A stretch of 46,331 nt of DNA from positions 1 through 46,331 of the forward strand of contig NZ_JAPSLH010000031.1 of assembly GCF_031180965.1 (NCBI RefSeq), written 5' to 3'. This DNA comes from Chelativorans sp. Its GTDB lineage: Bacteria > Pseudomonadota > Alphaproteobacteria > Rhizobiales > Rhizobiaceae. Numbering within the stretch: position 1 is the first letter of the stretch; the number at the start of each line of letters is the position of its first letter. The translations under genes and the position numbers were made by a program. The notes beneath the pieces were generated by a model. That model had not been told where the DNA came from, did no database searches, and saw only the letters and a list, made by a program, of their open reading frames with translations. Positions 32,999-42,529 of this stretch are shown in pieces.

Positions 32999-35900
32999 AG
33001 GAGAAATTCCGCATTCCCGAAGAGACGCTGCGAGCCCAGGCGCTCGCCTCCGATCCGGGGCTTTCAGCCTGGGTGTCCGCCAATGCCGGTTCTGGCAAGA
33101 CCCATGTGCTTGCCCAGCGCGTCATCAGGCTGCTGCTCAAGGGCACCGACCCCTCAAAGATCCTTTGCCTGACCTATACGCGCGCGGCCGCCGCCAATAT
33201 GGCCAACCGCGTCTTCGACAATCTGGCCAGCTGGAGCCTTCTGTCCGACGAAGCCCTCGCCGGGGAGGTGGCGAAGCTGGAGGGGCGGTGGCCCGGGCCG
33301 GAAAAGCTGCGCCGGGCGCGCCAGCTCTTCGCCCGCGCGTTGGAAACGCCGGGCGGGCTGAAGATCCAGACCATCCACGCCTTCTGCGAAGCGATCCTCC
33401 ACCAGTTTCCGCTGGAGGCCAATATCGCCGGCCACTTCGAGCTGCTCGACGAGCAGATGGAGGAGGCGCTGTTTGCCGAAGCCCGGCGCGATCTTCTGAC
33501 CAGTATCGCGACCGAGAAGGACGGGCCGATGGCGGAGGCTTTCGCTGAAGTGCTGGAGCGCGGCGGCGAGAGCGGCATGCAGGCGCTGCTCGCCGAGATC
33601 GTTGCCAAGCGTGACGACCTGCGGCACTTCATCGATGAGGTGGCGGACGAGGGCACTCCCTATGCGGCGCTTCTCGCCGAGTTCGGCTTTGATGCGGACG
33701 AGAGGGCAGACGCGATAGCCCGTTCCGTCTGGCCGCTTCCCGGCTTCAGCCCGCAGGAATTCGGGCGCTTCGTGCAGGCGGCGGAGGCGAGCGATGCCAG
33801 GGCAGTGCTGAACAACATCGTCCCCTCCGCCTCGCAAGCCTTTGCGGAGACCGACCCTGTGCTCCGCCTCGACCTGCTGAAGAAGGGCTTCTTTACCGAC
33901 AAAGGTGAGCTCTATGGGGAGAAGGCTTTCAAGGCGGAGCTGAAGAGCAGGCTGCCGGGCGTCTACGAGCGCTATTCGCAGGCGGCGGAGACGCTCCGCC
34001 AGGCCTGCGATCGGCTGGCGCTTTTCCGGATGCTGAGCGCCACGACGGCAGCGCTCAGGATCGCCGACGCGCTGATCGCCCGCTACGAGCGGCTGAAGCG
34101 CGCGCGCGGCTTCCTTGATTTCAACGATCTCATCATGCGCACGGTGCGGCTGCTTTCGCGTGGCGATGTCGGACCCTGGGTGCAGTACAAGCTCGATCGC
34201 GGCATCGACCACATCCTCATTGACGAGGCGCAGGATACCAGCCCCGAGCAGTGGAGGATCGTGCGGCATCTTGCGGAAGAGTTTTTTGCCGGCAAAGGAG
34301 CGCGCGACGGGATCGGGCGCACCATCTTCGCCGTCGGCGATGAGAAGCAGTCCATCTACTCCTTTCAAGGCGCGGAGCCGGACGCTTTCGCCGAGAGCGG
34401 GATGAGCTTCAAGAAACGTGTGCCGGAGGCCGGTGGCCGCTTCGAGCGCGTGCGGCTCACACGCTCCTTTCGCTCGACCGAGGACGTGTTGCGCGCGGTC
34501 GATCTCGTCTTCTCGCGCGAGGAGGCCCGGCGCGGGCTGACGCGGGACCCCGAGCCGATAGAACACAAGGCCATTCGCGAGAACGCCCCCGGCTATGTGG
34601 AGGTCTGGTCGCCGCTCAGCCCGGACATCGTGGAAGAGCCTGACGACTGGACCCAGGCCGTCGACCATGCCTCCGCGCCTGCCGCCCGCCTGGCAGAGGT
34701 GATCGCGGCCAGGATCCAGGGCTGGCTCAAGAACGGCGAGGTGCTGGAGGGCAAGGCCCGGCATCTCAGGCCGGGCGATATCATGGTCCTGGTCAGGAAG
34801 CGCGACCGCTTCGTCCATGCGCTTTCACGCAGCCTGAAGAACCGGAGGATTTCGGTGGCCGGCGCCGATCGCCTGCGGCTCACCGCGCATATCGCCGTCA
34901 AGGATCTGATGGCGCTCGGACGCTTCCTTCTGCAGCCGCATGACGATCTTTCACTTGCTGCCATACTGAAAAGCCCGCTCTTCGGGCTCGACGAGGAGGC
35001 GCTCTTCCGCCTTGCCTGGCCGCGCGCGGAAGACGTCTCGCTCTTTGCCGCGCTGAGGGAAAAGGCAAGGGCCGATCAGCGGCTCGCGGCGATCGTCGAG
35101 ATGCTGGTAGCATGGCAGTCCGACGCCGTGTTCAAGCCGGTCTTCGAGTTCTACGCGGGCGTACTCGTGGGCACGGCGGAGCGCGAAGGCGCGCGCAGTA
35201 GCTTCGTCGCCCGTCTCGGGCACGAGGCCGACGATATCCTGGACGAATTCCTGTCTTTCTGCCTCACGGCGGAAAAGACGGGGCTCATGGGGCTTGAGGC
35301 GTTCCTCGACACGCTCGAAGGAGCCGCGCCCGAGATCAAGCGCGAGATGGATCAGTCGCGCGACGAGATCCGCATCATGACTGTGCATGCGGCCAAGGGT
35401 CTCGAAGCACCGGTGGTCTTTCTGGTCGATCCGGGCAGCGCTCCGGTCAGCAACAACCATATGCCCTGCCTGATGCCGTTCCGCATGAAGGACAGTCCGG
35501 TGAAGGGATTCCTCTGGCGGCAGGGGAAGGACCTCGCCAATTCCGTGGCGCGCCGGTTCGAGGCGGAGGTTCGGGAAAAGGCGGCGGAGGAATACCGCCG
35601 CCTGCTCTATGTCGGCATGACCCGCGCCGAGGACCGGCTGATCGTCTGTGGCTATCACGGCGTGCGCGGTCCGGCGCCCTCCACATGGCACACTCTCGTG
35701 CGCAACGCCTTCCTTCAGCAGCCGGGAACCGTCGAGCTCGCCGATCCGGAAATCTGCGCGCCGGTGCTGCGCTTTCAGGTGACGCCGCCTTCAGCAAAGC
35801 TGCCGGCGGAGAGTGCGCCGGCGGAGATCGCTTCTTTCCCCTTGCCGCCCGAACTGCTGCAGCCGCTGCCCCCGCCGCCGCCCACCCTTCCGCGCCCGCT

Positions 35901-36516
35901 ATCGCCTTCGGGCGCCGCCGTGCTCATCGAGGGCGAACACGAAACCACGGCGTTGAAGCGGTCGCCGGTGCTGGACGGCGCCGTCGAGCCGGGGCTGGCG
36001 CTCGCGCGCGGCAATGCGGTGCACCGCTTGCTGCAGATCCTTCCCGAGCTGCCGCCCCACGAGCGGGAGGCCGCGGCCCGGCTCTATCTCCAGCGGGTCG
36101 GGGCGGCCTGGCCCGATGCGGAGCGGGAAAACGCCTTCCGCTCCGTGCTGGCGGTTCTGGAAGACGCGGACTTCGCGCCGATCTTCGCGCCTGGCTCGCG
36201 CGCGGAAGTATCGCTTATGGGTGAGCTTCAGCTGGGGCGTGTTCGCCGCGCAGTGAGCGGCAAGGTCGACCGTCTTGCCGCGACGGAACATGAGGTCTTG
36301 CTGGTCGACTACAAAACCAACCGGCCCCCGCCGGAAAACTTGGACGAGGTGCCCGACGCCTATATCGCGCAGATCGCGCTCTATGCCGAGCTCTTGAAGC
36401 CACTCTATCCGGGCAGGCGCATCTCCGCGGCCCTGCTCTTCACGGAGGCGCCGCGCCTTATTCCCGTAGGCGGCGAAGCCATGGCCGCGGCGCTTGCCCG
36501 ACTCGCGGGAGCGTGA
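32995..36516 (+). CDS. addA: Double-strand break repair helicase AddA
   Basis: This 1173-residue UvrD-like helicase-nuclease is the motor of AddAB. Walker A is in NAGSGKTH (about 30-37), motif II in DEAQDTSPEQW, and motif VI-like sequence in LLYVGMTRAEDRL. A C-terminal nuclease has VDYKTN near 1103-1108. I chose the ATG at 32995, which overlaps the addB stop (ATGA) and starts MKEKFRIPEET. The order addB-addA downstream of murU is common in Rhizobiales. The chi-like recognition sequence of this lineage cannot be inferred here. Confidence 0.95.
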   Translation: MKEKFRIPEETLRAQALASDPGLSAWVSANAGSGKTHVLAQRVIRLLLKGTDPSKILCLTYTRAAAANMANRVFDNLASWSLLSDEALAGEVAKLEGRWPGPEKLRRARQLFARALETPGGLKIQTIHAFCEAILHQFPLEANIAGHFELLDEQMEEALFAEARRDLLTSIATEKDGPMAEAFAEVLERGGESGMQALLAEIVAKRDDLRHFIDEVADEGTPYAALLAEFGFDADERADAIARSVWPLPGFSPQEFGRFVQAAEASDARAVLNNIVPSASQAFAETDPVLRLDLLKKGFFTDKGELYGEKAFKAELKSRLPGVYERYSQAAETLRQACDRLALFRMLSATTAALRIADALIARYERLKRARGFLDFNDLIMRTVRLLSRGDVGPWVQYKLDRGIDHILIDEAQDTSPEQWRIVRHLAEEFFAGKGARDGIGRTIFAVGDEKQSIYSFQGAEPDAFAESGMSFKKRVPEAGGRFERVRLTRSFRSTEDVLRAVDLVFSREEARRGLTRDPEPIEHKAIRENAPGYVEVWSPLSPDIVEEPDDWTQAVDHASAPAARLAEVIAARIQGWLKNGEVLEGKARHLRPGDIMVLVRKRDRFVHALSRSLKNRRISVAGADRLRLTAHIAVKDLMALGRFLLQPHDDLSLAAILKSPLFGLDEEALFRLAWPRAEDVSLFAALREKARADQRLAAIVEMLVAWQSDAVFKPVFEFYAGVLVGTAEREGARSSFVARLGHEADDILDEFLSFCLTAEKTGLMGLEAFLDTLEGAAPEIKREMDQSRDEIRIMTVHAAKGLEAPVVFLVDPGSAPVSNNHMPCLMPFRMKDSPVKGFLWRQGKDLANSVARRFEAEVREKAAEEYRRLLYVGMTRAEDRLIVCGYHGVRGPAPSTWHTLVRNAFLQQPGTVELADPEICAPVLRFQVTPPSAKLPAESAPAEIASFPLPPELLQPLPPPPPTLPRPLSPSGAAVLIEGEHETTALKRSPVLDGAVEPGLALARGNAVHRLLQILPELPPHEREAAARLYLQRVGAAWPDAERENAFRSVLAVLEDADFAPIFAPGSRAEVSLMGELQLGRVRRAVSGKVDRLAATEHEVLLVDYKTNRPPPENLDEVPDAYIAQIALYAELLKPLYPGRRISAALLFTEAPRLIPVGGEAMAAALARLAGA

Positions 36517-36589
36517 GAAAAGAACCGCTTGAAGTCATCCCCGCTGCTCCCCACATCCGGAGCAACGCTTTCGAGACAAGGAGAGCCTG

Positions 36590-36913
36590 ATGGCCACCGT
36601 GAAGGTCGATACCGGCAATTTTCAGTCCGACGTTCTGCAGGCGAGCGAGCCTGTGGTCGTGGATTTCTGGGCGGAATGGTGCGGCCCATGCAAGATGATC
36701 GCTCCCGCGCTCGAAGAGATTTCGACGGAGATGCAGGGCAAGGTGAAGGTCGCCAAGCTCAATATCGACGAGAATCCGGAACTCGCGGCCCGCTACGGCG
36801 TGCGCTCGATTCCCACGCTCATGCTGTTCAAGAACGGCGAAGTGGCGGATATGAAGGTGGGCGCAGCCCCGAAGACCGCTCTTTCGGCCTGGATTGGCGG
36901 CGCGGTAGCCTGA
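36590..36913 (+). CDS. trxA: Thioredoxin
   Basis: This 107-residue cytoplasmic thioredoxin keeps protein disulfides reduced with thioredoxin reductase. The active site is WCGPC (Cys31 and Cys34) in [12 protein letters not shown]; the cis-proline loop RSIPTL is also present. AAGGAG precedes the ATG. It is the last gene of the plus-strand block from divL, with 73 bp between addA and trxA, so it may also have its own promoter. A strong terminator follows. Confidence 0.97.
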   Translation: MATVKVDTGNFQSDVLQASEPVVVDFWAEWCGPCKMIAPALEEISTEMQGKVKVAKLNIDENPELAARYGVRSIPTLMLFKNGEVADMKVGAAPKTALSAWIGGAVA

Positions 36914-36935
36914 CTAGCCCGCATTCTGAATACGG

Positions 36936-36961
36936 AAGCCCGGCAATGCCGGGCTTTTTTT
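36936..36961 (+). terminator. Rho-independent terminator after trxA
   Basis: A 9-bp stem AAGCCCGGC/GCCGGGCTT (36936-36944, 36948-36956) with a 3-nt loop runs into a T tract at 36955-36961. It lies between the convergent trxA and folC genes; on the folC strand the T tract is not present to the same extent. Confidence 0.9.
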
Positions 36962-36989
36962 CGGCTCGAGTCCGCCGTTTGCGGCCCGG

Positions 36990-38312
36990 TCACTCCGGCG
37001 GCGTGCCGTTTTCCGCCAGGACCTCGCCGACCAGATAGAGAGACCCGCTGATCAGGATTCGCGGGGGCACCAGACCGTCCCAGGTCTCGCGAAGGAGCGT
37101 CAGCGCATTGGCCACGGAGCTCACCGGCTCGGCCGAAAGGCCGGCCGCGATGGCCCGCGCCGCAAGCTCGCTATTGGGTACCCCGGCATCACTATTGTTC
37201 ACCGGCACCGTGTAGACGTGCCGCGCCATGCCCTCGAAGGCGCGAAAATAGCCGGCTTGGTCCTTGGTGTTGATCATGCCTGTGATCAGCACCAGCGGCC
37301 GCGGCCGCTTCTCCTCCGCCTCCGCCATGGCCTCGGCGATGACAGCGCCGGCGCCTGGATTGTGGCCGCCGTCCACCCATATCTCCGCATCGTCCGGCGC
37401 GAGCGTCACCAGCTTCCCGTCCAGCAGCCTTTGCATGCGCCCCGGCCAGGAGACGCTCAGCATCGCGGCCTCCGCGGTACGGTCGGTGACCGTAAAGCCG
37501 GCCGCCTTGACCGCGGCGATCGCCGCCGCAGCGTTGGCGTACTGGTGGCGGCCGACTAGACGCGGGAGCGGCAGGTCCATCAGGCCGTCCTCGTCCTGAT
37601 AGACCATGCGGCCGTTTTCCTCGAGCGCAATGAAATCCTGGCCATAGACGCTGAACGGCGCCTCGAGGCGCTCCGCCGTCTCGACGAGGACTTCGCGCGC
37701 GGCATCCCATTCCTGCTGCCCGATGACGGCCGGCACACCGGGCTTGATGATGCCCGCCTTTTCCGCGGCGATCAGTTCCACCCGATCCCCGAGATAGGCC
37801 TCGTGGTCGAGCGAGATCGGCATGATGAGGCTGACTGCCGGACTGCGGATCACGTTGGTGGCGTCGAACCGGCCGCCGAGCCCCACCTCGACGATGGCGG
37901 CATCCGCCGGATGCTCTGAAAAGAGCAGGAACATCCCGGCCGTGAGGATTTCGAAGACGGTGATCGGCTCGCCCTGATTGGCCTCGGCGACACGCTCCAG
38001 CGCGTCCGCCAGAACTGCGTCCTCGACGAACCTGCCGCCCCCGCGGGCGCCCATGCGGTAGCGCTCGTGCCAGCTCACGAGATGCGGCGAGGTGTGCACA
38101 TGCACTGCCTTGCCGGCGCTTTCCAGCAGCGCGCGTGAGAAGGCTGCGGCCGAGCCTTTCCCGTTGGTGCCGGCGATATGGATCACCGGCGGCAGCTTTT
38201 CCTGCGGATCACCGAGGCGCTGAAGAAGCCGGCCAATGCGCTCCAGCGACAGGTCGAACCCCTTGGGGTGGAGCGTCATCAGCCGGTCGATGACGCGCTC
38301 GGCGGCACTCAT
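36990..38312 (-). CDS. folC: Bifunctional dihydrofolate synthase/folylpolyglutamate synthase
   Basis: FolC adds glutamate to dihydropteroate and to folates, which keeps folate in the cell. This Mur-ligase-family protein has 440 residues. The P-loop GTNGKGS is in IHIAGTNGKGSAAAF (about 47-60), and SPHLVSWHERYR and GGRFDATN follow in the central domain. DGGHNPGA is in the C-terminal domain. It lies 27 bp after accD on the minus strand, as the last gene of the trpF-to-folC unit. The arrangement is standard for Rhizobiales. Confidence 0.96.
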   Translation of the reverse strand: MSAAERVIDRLMTLHPKGFDLSLERIGRLLQRLGDPQEKLPPVIHIAGTNGKGSAAAFSRALLESAGKAVHVHTSPHLVSWHERYRMGARGGGRFVEDAVLADALERVAEANQGEPITVFEILTAGMFLLFSEHPADAAIVEVGLGGRFDATNVIRSPAVSLIMPISLDHEAYLGDRVELIAAEKAGIIKPGVPAVIGQQEWDAAREVLVETAERLEAPFSVYGQDFIALEENGRMVYQDEDGLMDLPLPRLVGRHQYANAAAAIAAVKAAGFTVTDRTAEAAMLSVSWPGRMQRLLDGKLVTLAPDDAEIWVDGGHNPGAGAVIAEAMAEAEEKRPRPLVLITGMINTKDQAGYFRAFEGMARHVYTVPVNNSDAGVPNSELAARAIAAGLSAEPVSSVANALTLLRETWDGLVPPRILISGSLYLVGEVLAENGTPPE

Positions 38313-38339
38313 GGATGTTTCGGAACCTTGCGGGCGCGA

Positions 38340-39272
38340 TCAGGCATGCATTGCGGCTTCCGCTGCCGCTTCCTGCGTGGGCGCAGGCAGTTCCAGCCGC
38401 TCGGGCTCTTCTTGGGTTTCATCGCGCGTCTTGAGGAGGATTTTGAGCAGCCGGGCGATGGTGGCTTTCATCTCCAGCCGCGAGACGACCATGTCCACCA
38501 TGCCGTGCTCCATAAGATATTCGGCCCGTTGGAAGCCTTCCGGCAGCTTCTCGCGGATCGTCTGCTCGATCACCCGCGGGCCGGCAAATCCGATAAGCGC
38601 CCCCGGCTCTGCGATGTGGACGTCCCCGAGCATCGCGTAGGAGGCCGTCACGCCCCCGGTCGTGGGATTGGTCAGCACCACGATATAGGGCAGCCCGGCC
38701 TCCTTGAGCCGGTCCACCGCCACCGTGGTGCGTGGCAACTGCATGAGCGAGAGGATGCCTTCCTGCATGCGCGCGCCGCCCGAGGCGGCGAAGAGGACCA
38801 TCGGCAGCCGCCGCTGCACGGCGGTCTCGAAACCGCGCACGATCGCCTCGCCGGCCGCCATGCCGAGCGAGCCGCCCATGAAGGCGAAGTCCTGTACGGT
38901 CGCGAGAATCTCCAGTCCCTCAATGCGGCCGACGGCGTTCAGAACCGCATCGTCAAGGCCCGTCTTTGCCTTTGAATCGCGCAGGCGGTCGACATAGCGC
39001 CGCTCATCGCGGAATCGCAGGGGATCGACTGCCGCTTTGGGGTTTTCGAGTGCCTCATAGGCACCCCCGTCGAAGAAGTGCTTGAGCCGCTCCTTGGCGG
39101 AGATCTTCATGTGATAGCCGGAGGAGGGGATCACCCATTGGTTCTCCTCCAGGTCCTTGTGAAAGACCATCTCGCCTGTCTCCGGATCCTTGATCCAGAG
39201 GTTTTCCGGCATCTCGCGGCGGCCGAGCATGGAGTTGATCTTCGGCCGCACATAATTGGTGATCCAGTTCAT
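38340..39272 (-). CDS. accD: Acetyl-CoA carboxylase carboxyltransferase subunit beta, zinc ribbon lost
   Basis: With AccA this subunit transfers carboxyl from biotin to acetyl-CoA, the first step of fatty acid synthesis. The 310-residue protein has the full carboxyltransferase fold (PASGG-like [25 protein letters not shown]). In most bacteria four cysteines near the N-terminus form a zinc ribbon. Here the positions hold Asp29, Thr32, Ile48 and Ser51, with the surrounding residues kept ([17 protein letters not shown]). Rhizobial relatives also lack most of them. GGGAG lies upstream of the ATG. It follows trpA in the operon. Confidence 0.96.
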   Translation of the reverse strand: MNWITNYVRPKINSMLGRREMPENLWIKDPETGEMVFHKDLEENQWVIPSSGYHMKISAKERLKHFFDGGAYEALENPKAAVDPLRFRDERRYVDRLRDSKAKTGLDDAVLNAVGRIEGLEILATVQDFAFMGGSLGMAAGEAIVRGFETAVQRRLPMVLFAASGGARMQEGILSLMQLPRTTVAVDRLKEAGLPYIVVLTNPTTGGVTASYAMLGDVHIAEPGALIGFAGPRVIEQTIREKLPEGFQRAEYLMEHGMVDMVVSRLEMKATIARLLKILLKTRDETQEEPERLELPAPTQEAAAEAAMHA

Positions 39273-39320
39273 GCCAGGTACTCCCTTCCTCTCCGAACAT
39301 ATTCCGGGAGAAAATGTCCG

Positions 39321-40163
39321 TTATTCGGCGGGGGCCGGGGCTCTCGCCTCCCGCACCCCCTGCGCGAGACCGCGCACCAGCGTCGCCACCGCCTCGGCCG
39401 GATCGGCGGTCATCTTGCCCTCGGGGCCGAGAACATTGGCGACTGCATTGACGATCGCAGTGCCCACCACCACGCCGTCCGCTGCCGCGCCGATGGCGCG
39501 CGCCTGGCTCGCCGTCTTCACACCGAAACCAACGCAGACAGGCAGGCGGGTGTGGCCCTTGATGCGCGAGACCGCCGCCGCCACTTTCGAGGTGTCCGGC
39601 AAGGCCGAGCCCGTGATGCCTGTCATCGATACGTAGTAGACGAAGCCGGATGTGTTCTCGAGCACCTTGGGCAAGCGCCTGTCATCCGTGGTCGGCGTTG
39701 CCAGGCGGATGAAATTGATGCCGGCGCGAATGGCAGGCAGGCAAAGCTCCTCGTCCATTTCCGGCGGCAGGTCGACGATGATGAGGCCATCGATTCCGGA
39801 CGCTTTCGCATCGGACAGGAAGCGATCCACGCCATAGATGTAAATGGGATTGTAGTACCCCATCAAGACGATCGGCGTCTGCTCGTTGTCTTCCCTGAAA
39901 CTCCGCGCCATCTCCAGCGTCTTCGAAAGGGTCTGCCCAGCTCTGAGGGCACGCAGACCCGCCGCCTGAATCGCCGGACCGTCGGCCATCGGGTCGGAGA
40001 AGGGCATTCCCAGCTCGATGATATCGCTGCCGGCCTGGGGCAGCGCCTTCATGATGGAAAGCGAGGTTTCGTAGCCCGGATCGCCGCCCATGACATAAGT
40101 GACGAGCGCCGGCCTGTTCTCAGCCTTGAGCTTGGTGAAGAGCCTGTCGATGCGGGTGGTCAT
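39321..40163 (-). CDS. trpA: Tryptophan synthase alpha subunit
   Basis: TrpA cleaves indole-3-glycerol phosphate to indole, which is channelled to TrpB. This protein has 280 residues with catalytic Glu50 ([11 protein letters not shown]) and Asp61 (MADGP). VVGTAIVN of the phosphate-binding region is near the C-terminus. I chose the ATG at 40163, which overlaps the cutA stop (ATGA); the longer frame upstream lies inside cutA. The separation of trpB and trpA by cutA is unusual, since the two subunits form one complex. Confidence 0.97.
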   Translation of the reverse strand: MTTRIDRLFTKLKAENRPALVTYVMGGDPGYETSLSIMKALPQAGSDIIELGMPFSDPMADGPAIQAAGLRALRAGQTLSKTLEMARSFREDNEQTPIVLMGYYNPIYIYGVDRFLSDAKASGIDGLIIVDLPPEMDEELCLPAIRAGINFIRLATPTTDDRRLPKVLENTSGFVYYVSMTGITGSALPDTSKVAAAVSRIKGHTRLPVCVGFGVKTASQARAIGAAADGVVVGTAIVNAVANVLGPEGKMTADPAEAVATLVRGLAQGVREARAPAPAE

Positions 40164-40489
40164 GCCGGTTCCTTCGTCTCGGCGCGCAGCCAGTCGGCAT
40201 AGGCCTGGTCGATATGGCTGATGTCCGTCGCCGTGATCGAGGGGACTTCGTAAGGGTGCAGCGGGCGAACCGCCTCGCAGACGGCGTTGAAATGCTCCGC
40301 CCGCGTTTTGAGCAGCAGAGGTATCTCGTCCGCCTGCTCCACCGCGCCCTTCCAGCGGTAGCGGCTGGCGATCGGCGCAAGGATGTTGGCGCAGGCGGCA
40401 AGTCTTTCGCTGACGCATACCTCGGCGATCCTCTCCGCCGTCCCCCGGTCGGGGCAGTTCACCCAGATATCGATGAAACGCAGCGCCAT
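40160..40489 (-). CDS. cutA: Divalent-cation tolerance protein CutA
   Basis: CutA1 is a small, very stable trimeric ferredoxin-like protein linked to metal tolerance in E. coli and to signalling-like roles elsewhere; its biochemical function is not settled. This one has 109 residues and carries [30 protein letters not shown] and HPYEVPSI, the family motifs. It starts 4 bp after the trpB stop and overlaps trpA by four bases, so it is translated as part of the trp operon. I see no sequence sign of recent insertion. Confidence 0.92.
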   Translation of the reverse strand: MALRFIDIWVNCPDRGTAERIAEVCVSERLAACANILAPIASRYRWKGAVEQADEIPLLLKTRAEHFNAVCEAVRPLHPYEVPSITATDISHIDQAYADWLRAETKEPA

Positions 40490-40492
40490 GCC

Positions 40493-41713
40493 TCAGACGT
40501 CCATGTTGAGATGCTTCGCGACGGCGAAGATGTCCTTGTCGCCGCGGCCGGACAGGTTCATCACGATGATCTGGTCCTTGCGCATCTTCGGTGCGCGTTT
40601 GATCACTTCCGCCAGTGCATGGGATGGTTCAAGCGCCGGGATGATGCCTTCGAGCCTGGTGAGAAGCTGGAACGCCTGCAGCGCCTCGTGATCCATGATG
40701 GGCACATACTCGACGCGACCGAGCTCCTTAAGCCAGGAATGTTCCGGTCCGATGCCGGGATAGTCGAGACCAGCCGAGATGGAGTGCCCCTCCTTGATCT
40801 GCCCGTCCTCGTTTTGCAGGAGGTAGGTGCGGTTCCCGTGCAGCACGCCCGGCTGCCCGGCAGTAAGCGACGCGCAGTGCTCATCCCCTTCAAGGCCTTT
40901 GCCGCCGGCTTCTACGCCCACCATCGCCACCTGCCGGTCGTCAAGGAAGGGGTGGAAGAGACCGATGGCGTTGGAGCCGCCGCCCACGGCTGCCACCAGC
41001 AGGTCCGGCAGGCGGCCTTCCGCGGCCAGCATCTGCTCCTTCGTTTCGTGCCCGATGACGCACTGGAAGTCGCGCACCAGTTCGGGATAGGGGTGCGGTC
41101 CAGCGGCCGTGCCGATCAGGTAGTAGGTATCCTCGACATTGGTCACCCAGTCGCGCAGCGCTTCGTTCATCGCGTCCTTGAGCGTGCCGTGGCCGGACGT
41201 CACCGGTCTCACCTCGGCCCCGAGAAGCCGCATGCGGAAGACGTTCGGCGCCTGCCGCTCGACATCCGTTGCACCCATATAGACGACGCAGGGCAGGCCG
41301 AAACGCGCCGCCACCGTGGCGGTCGCCACGCCGTGCTGGCCGGCACCGGTCTCCGCGATGATCCGCGTCTTCCCCATGCGCCGGGCAAGCAGGATCTGCC
41401 CCAGGCAGTTGTTGATCTTGTGGCTGCCTGTGTGGTTGAGCTCGTCGCGCTTGAAGTAGATTTTCGCGCCTCCGAGATGCTCCGTCAGCCGCTCCGCGAA
41501 ATAGAGCGGCGAGGGGCGTCCCGTATAATGCGTGTTGAGATGCTGCAACTCGGCCTTGAACGTCGGGTCTGCCTTCGCCGCGTTCCAATGCTCCTGAAGA
41601 TCGAGGATCAGCGGCATCAACGTTTCGGCGACGAAGCGGCCGCCGAAAATGCCGAACATGCCCTGCTCGTCGGGTCCGGTGCGGAATGAATTGGGTTCGA
41701 CCGGCTTGTTCAT
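40493..41713 (-). CDS. trpB: Tryptophan synthase beta subunit
   Basis: TrpB joins indole and serine to tryptophan with pyridoxal phosphate. The 406-residue protein has the PLP lysine Lys99 in [15 protein letters not shown]-like ETGAGQHG and the GGGSNA phosphate-binding loop ([10 protein letters not shown]). GGAGG stands four bases before the ATG at 41713. It follows trpF by 10 bp. TrpA, its partner, is 330 bp downstream, after cutA. Confidence 0.98.
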   Translation of the reverse strand: MNKPVEPNSFRTGPDEQGMFGIFGGRFVAETLMPLILDLQEHWNAAKADPTFKAELQHLNTHYTGRPSPLYFAERLTEHLGGAKIYFKRDELNHTGSHKINNCLGQILLARRMGKTRIIAETGAGQHGVATATVAARFGLPCVVYMGATDVERQAPNVFRMRLLGAEVRPVTSGHGTLKDAMNEALRDWVTNVEDTYYLIGTAAGPHPYPELVRDFQCVIGHETKEQMLAAEGRLPDLLVAAVGGGSNAIGLFHPFLDDRQVAMVGVEAGGKGLEGDEHCASLTAGQPGVLHGNRTYLLQNEDGQIKEGHSISAGLDYPGIGPEHSWLKELGRVEYVPIMDHEALQAFQLLTRLEGIIPALEPSHALAEVIKRAPKMRKDQIIVMNLSGRGDKDIFAVAKHLNMDV

Positions 41714-41723
41714 GCCGCCTCCG

Positions 41724-42380
41724 TTACTCGCGCTCGCCCCGTGCGGCTCGCACGGCGCTGAAGAAGGCGCGGATCAGTTCCGGGTCCTTTTCGCCCGGCG
41801 CGCGTTCCACGCCGGATGAGATATCGACGCCACGCGGCCTGGCGATGCTCAGCGCCTCGCCGATATTGTTTGCGGTAAGGCCACCGGAAAGCATGTAATC
41901 CACGTCCCCGTCAAGCGACGCAAGCAGCGACCAGTCGAAGGGGAGGCCGTTGCCGCCGGGAAGCTCCGCGCCGGCAGGCGGCTTGGCATCGAGCAGGAAG
42001 CGGTCGGCGACCCCGCGATAGGCGGCCATTGCTTCCAGGTCGCGCGCGTCCCTCACCGAGACCGCCTTCATCACTGGCAGGCGGTAGCGCTCTTTCACGT
42101 CCGCCAGCCGTGCGGGGCTTTCACGTCCGTGAAGCTGCAGCATGTCGGGCCGCATGCCCTCCACGATGGCTTCCAGGGTCTCGTCATCGGCATCCACGGA
42201 AACGGCTACCGCCTTCGCCCGTCCGAGCGCCGCCTGCCGAAGGCGGCCGGCAGTCTCGACCGCAACATGGCGCGGGCTCCTGGCGAAGAAAATGAAGCCG
42301 ATATGTGTCGCCCCAGCATCGAGCGCGGCGGCGACCGCGTCGTCGGTTTTGAGCCCGCACATTTTGATGTCGAATTGCAT
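41724..42380 (-). CDS. trpF: Phosphoribosylanthranilate isomerase
   Basis: TrpF converts phosphoribosylanthranilate to its ribulose form, the third step of tryptophan synthesis. This 218-residue TIM barrel has the catalytic Cys8 (IKMCGLK) and the general acid Asp in [17 protein letters not shown] is the phosphate-binding loop. The gene is first in the minus-strand unit trpF-trpB-cutA-trpA-accD-folC. The 149 bp ahead of it contain TTGTC/GACAA arms (42478-42482, 42493-42497), but no leader peptide or attenuator that I can support. Confidence 0.96.
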   Translation of the reverse strand: MQFDIKMCGLKTDDAVAAALDAGATHIGFIFFARSPRHVAVETAGRLRQAALGRAKAVAVSVDADDETLEAIVEGMRPDMLQLHGRESPARLADVKERYRLPVMKAVSVRDARDLEAMAAYRGVADRFLLDAKPPAGAELPGGNGLPFDWSLLASLDGDVDYMLSGGLTANNIGEALSIARPRGVDISSGVERAPGEKDPELIRAFFSAVRAARGERE

Positions 42381-42529
42381 TCGGTGGGAGTGGCACGAAA
42401 TGGTGCCGGTGTCGAGGGAGAGGGTAGCAGCCGCCGGGTCGTCGAGGCGCCTCCCGAACCAGTATGCCTCAGCTCATTTGTCGGATCGTCTAGACAACCG
42501 AGCGAACGGCGATCATTGCCCCGATGCGC

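Noticed and set aside
33154-34818. Open frame of 554 codons antisense to addA
   Set aside because: Same reasoning: addA has helicase motifs throughout this interval, while the antisense frame has none.
42478-42497. TTGTC-N10-GACAA repeat as a trp operator or attenuator
   Set aside because: The arms are only 5 bp, there is no Trp-codon leader peptide, and no promoter -10 fits at a good distance.
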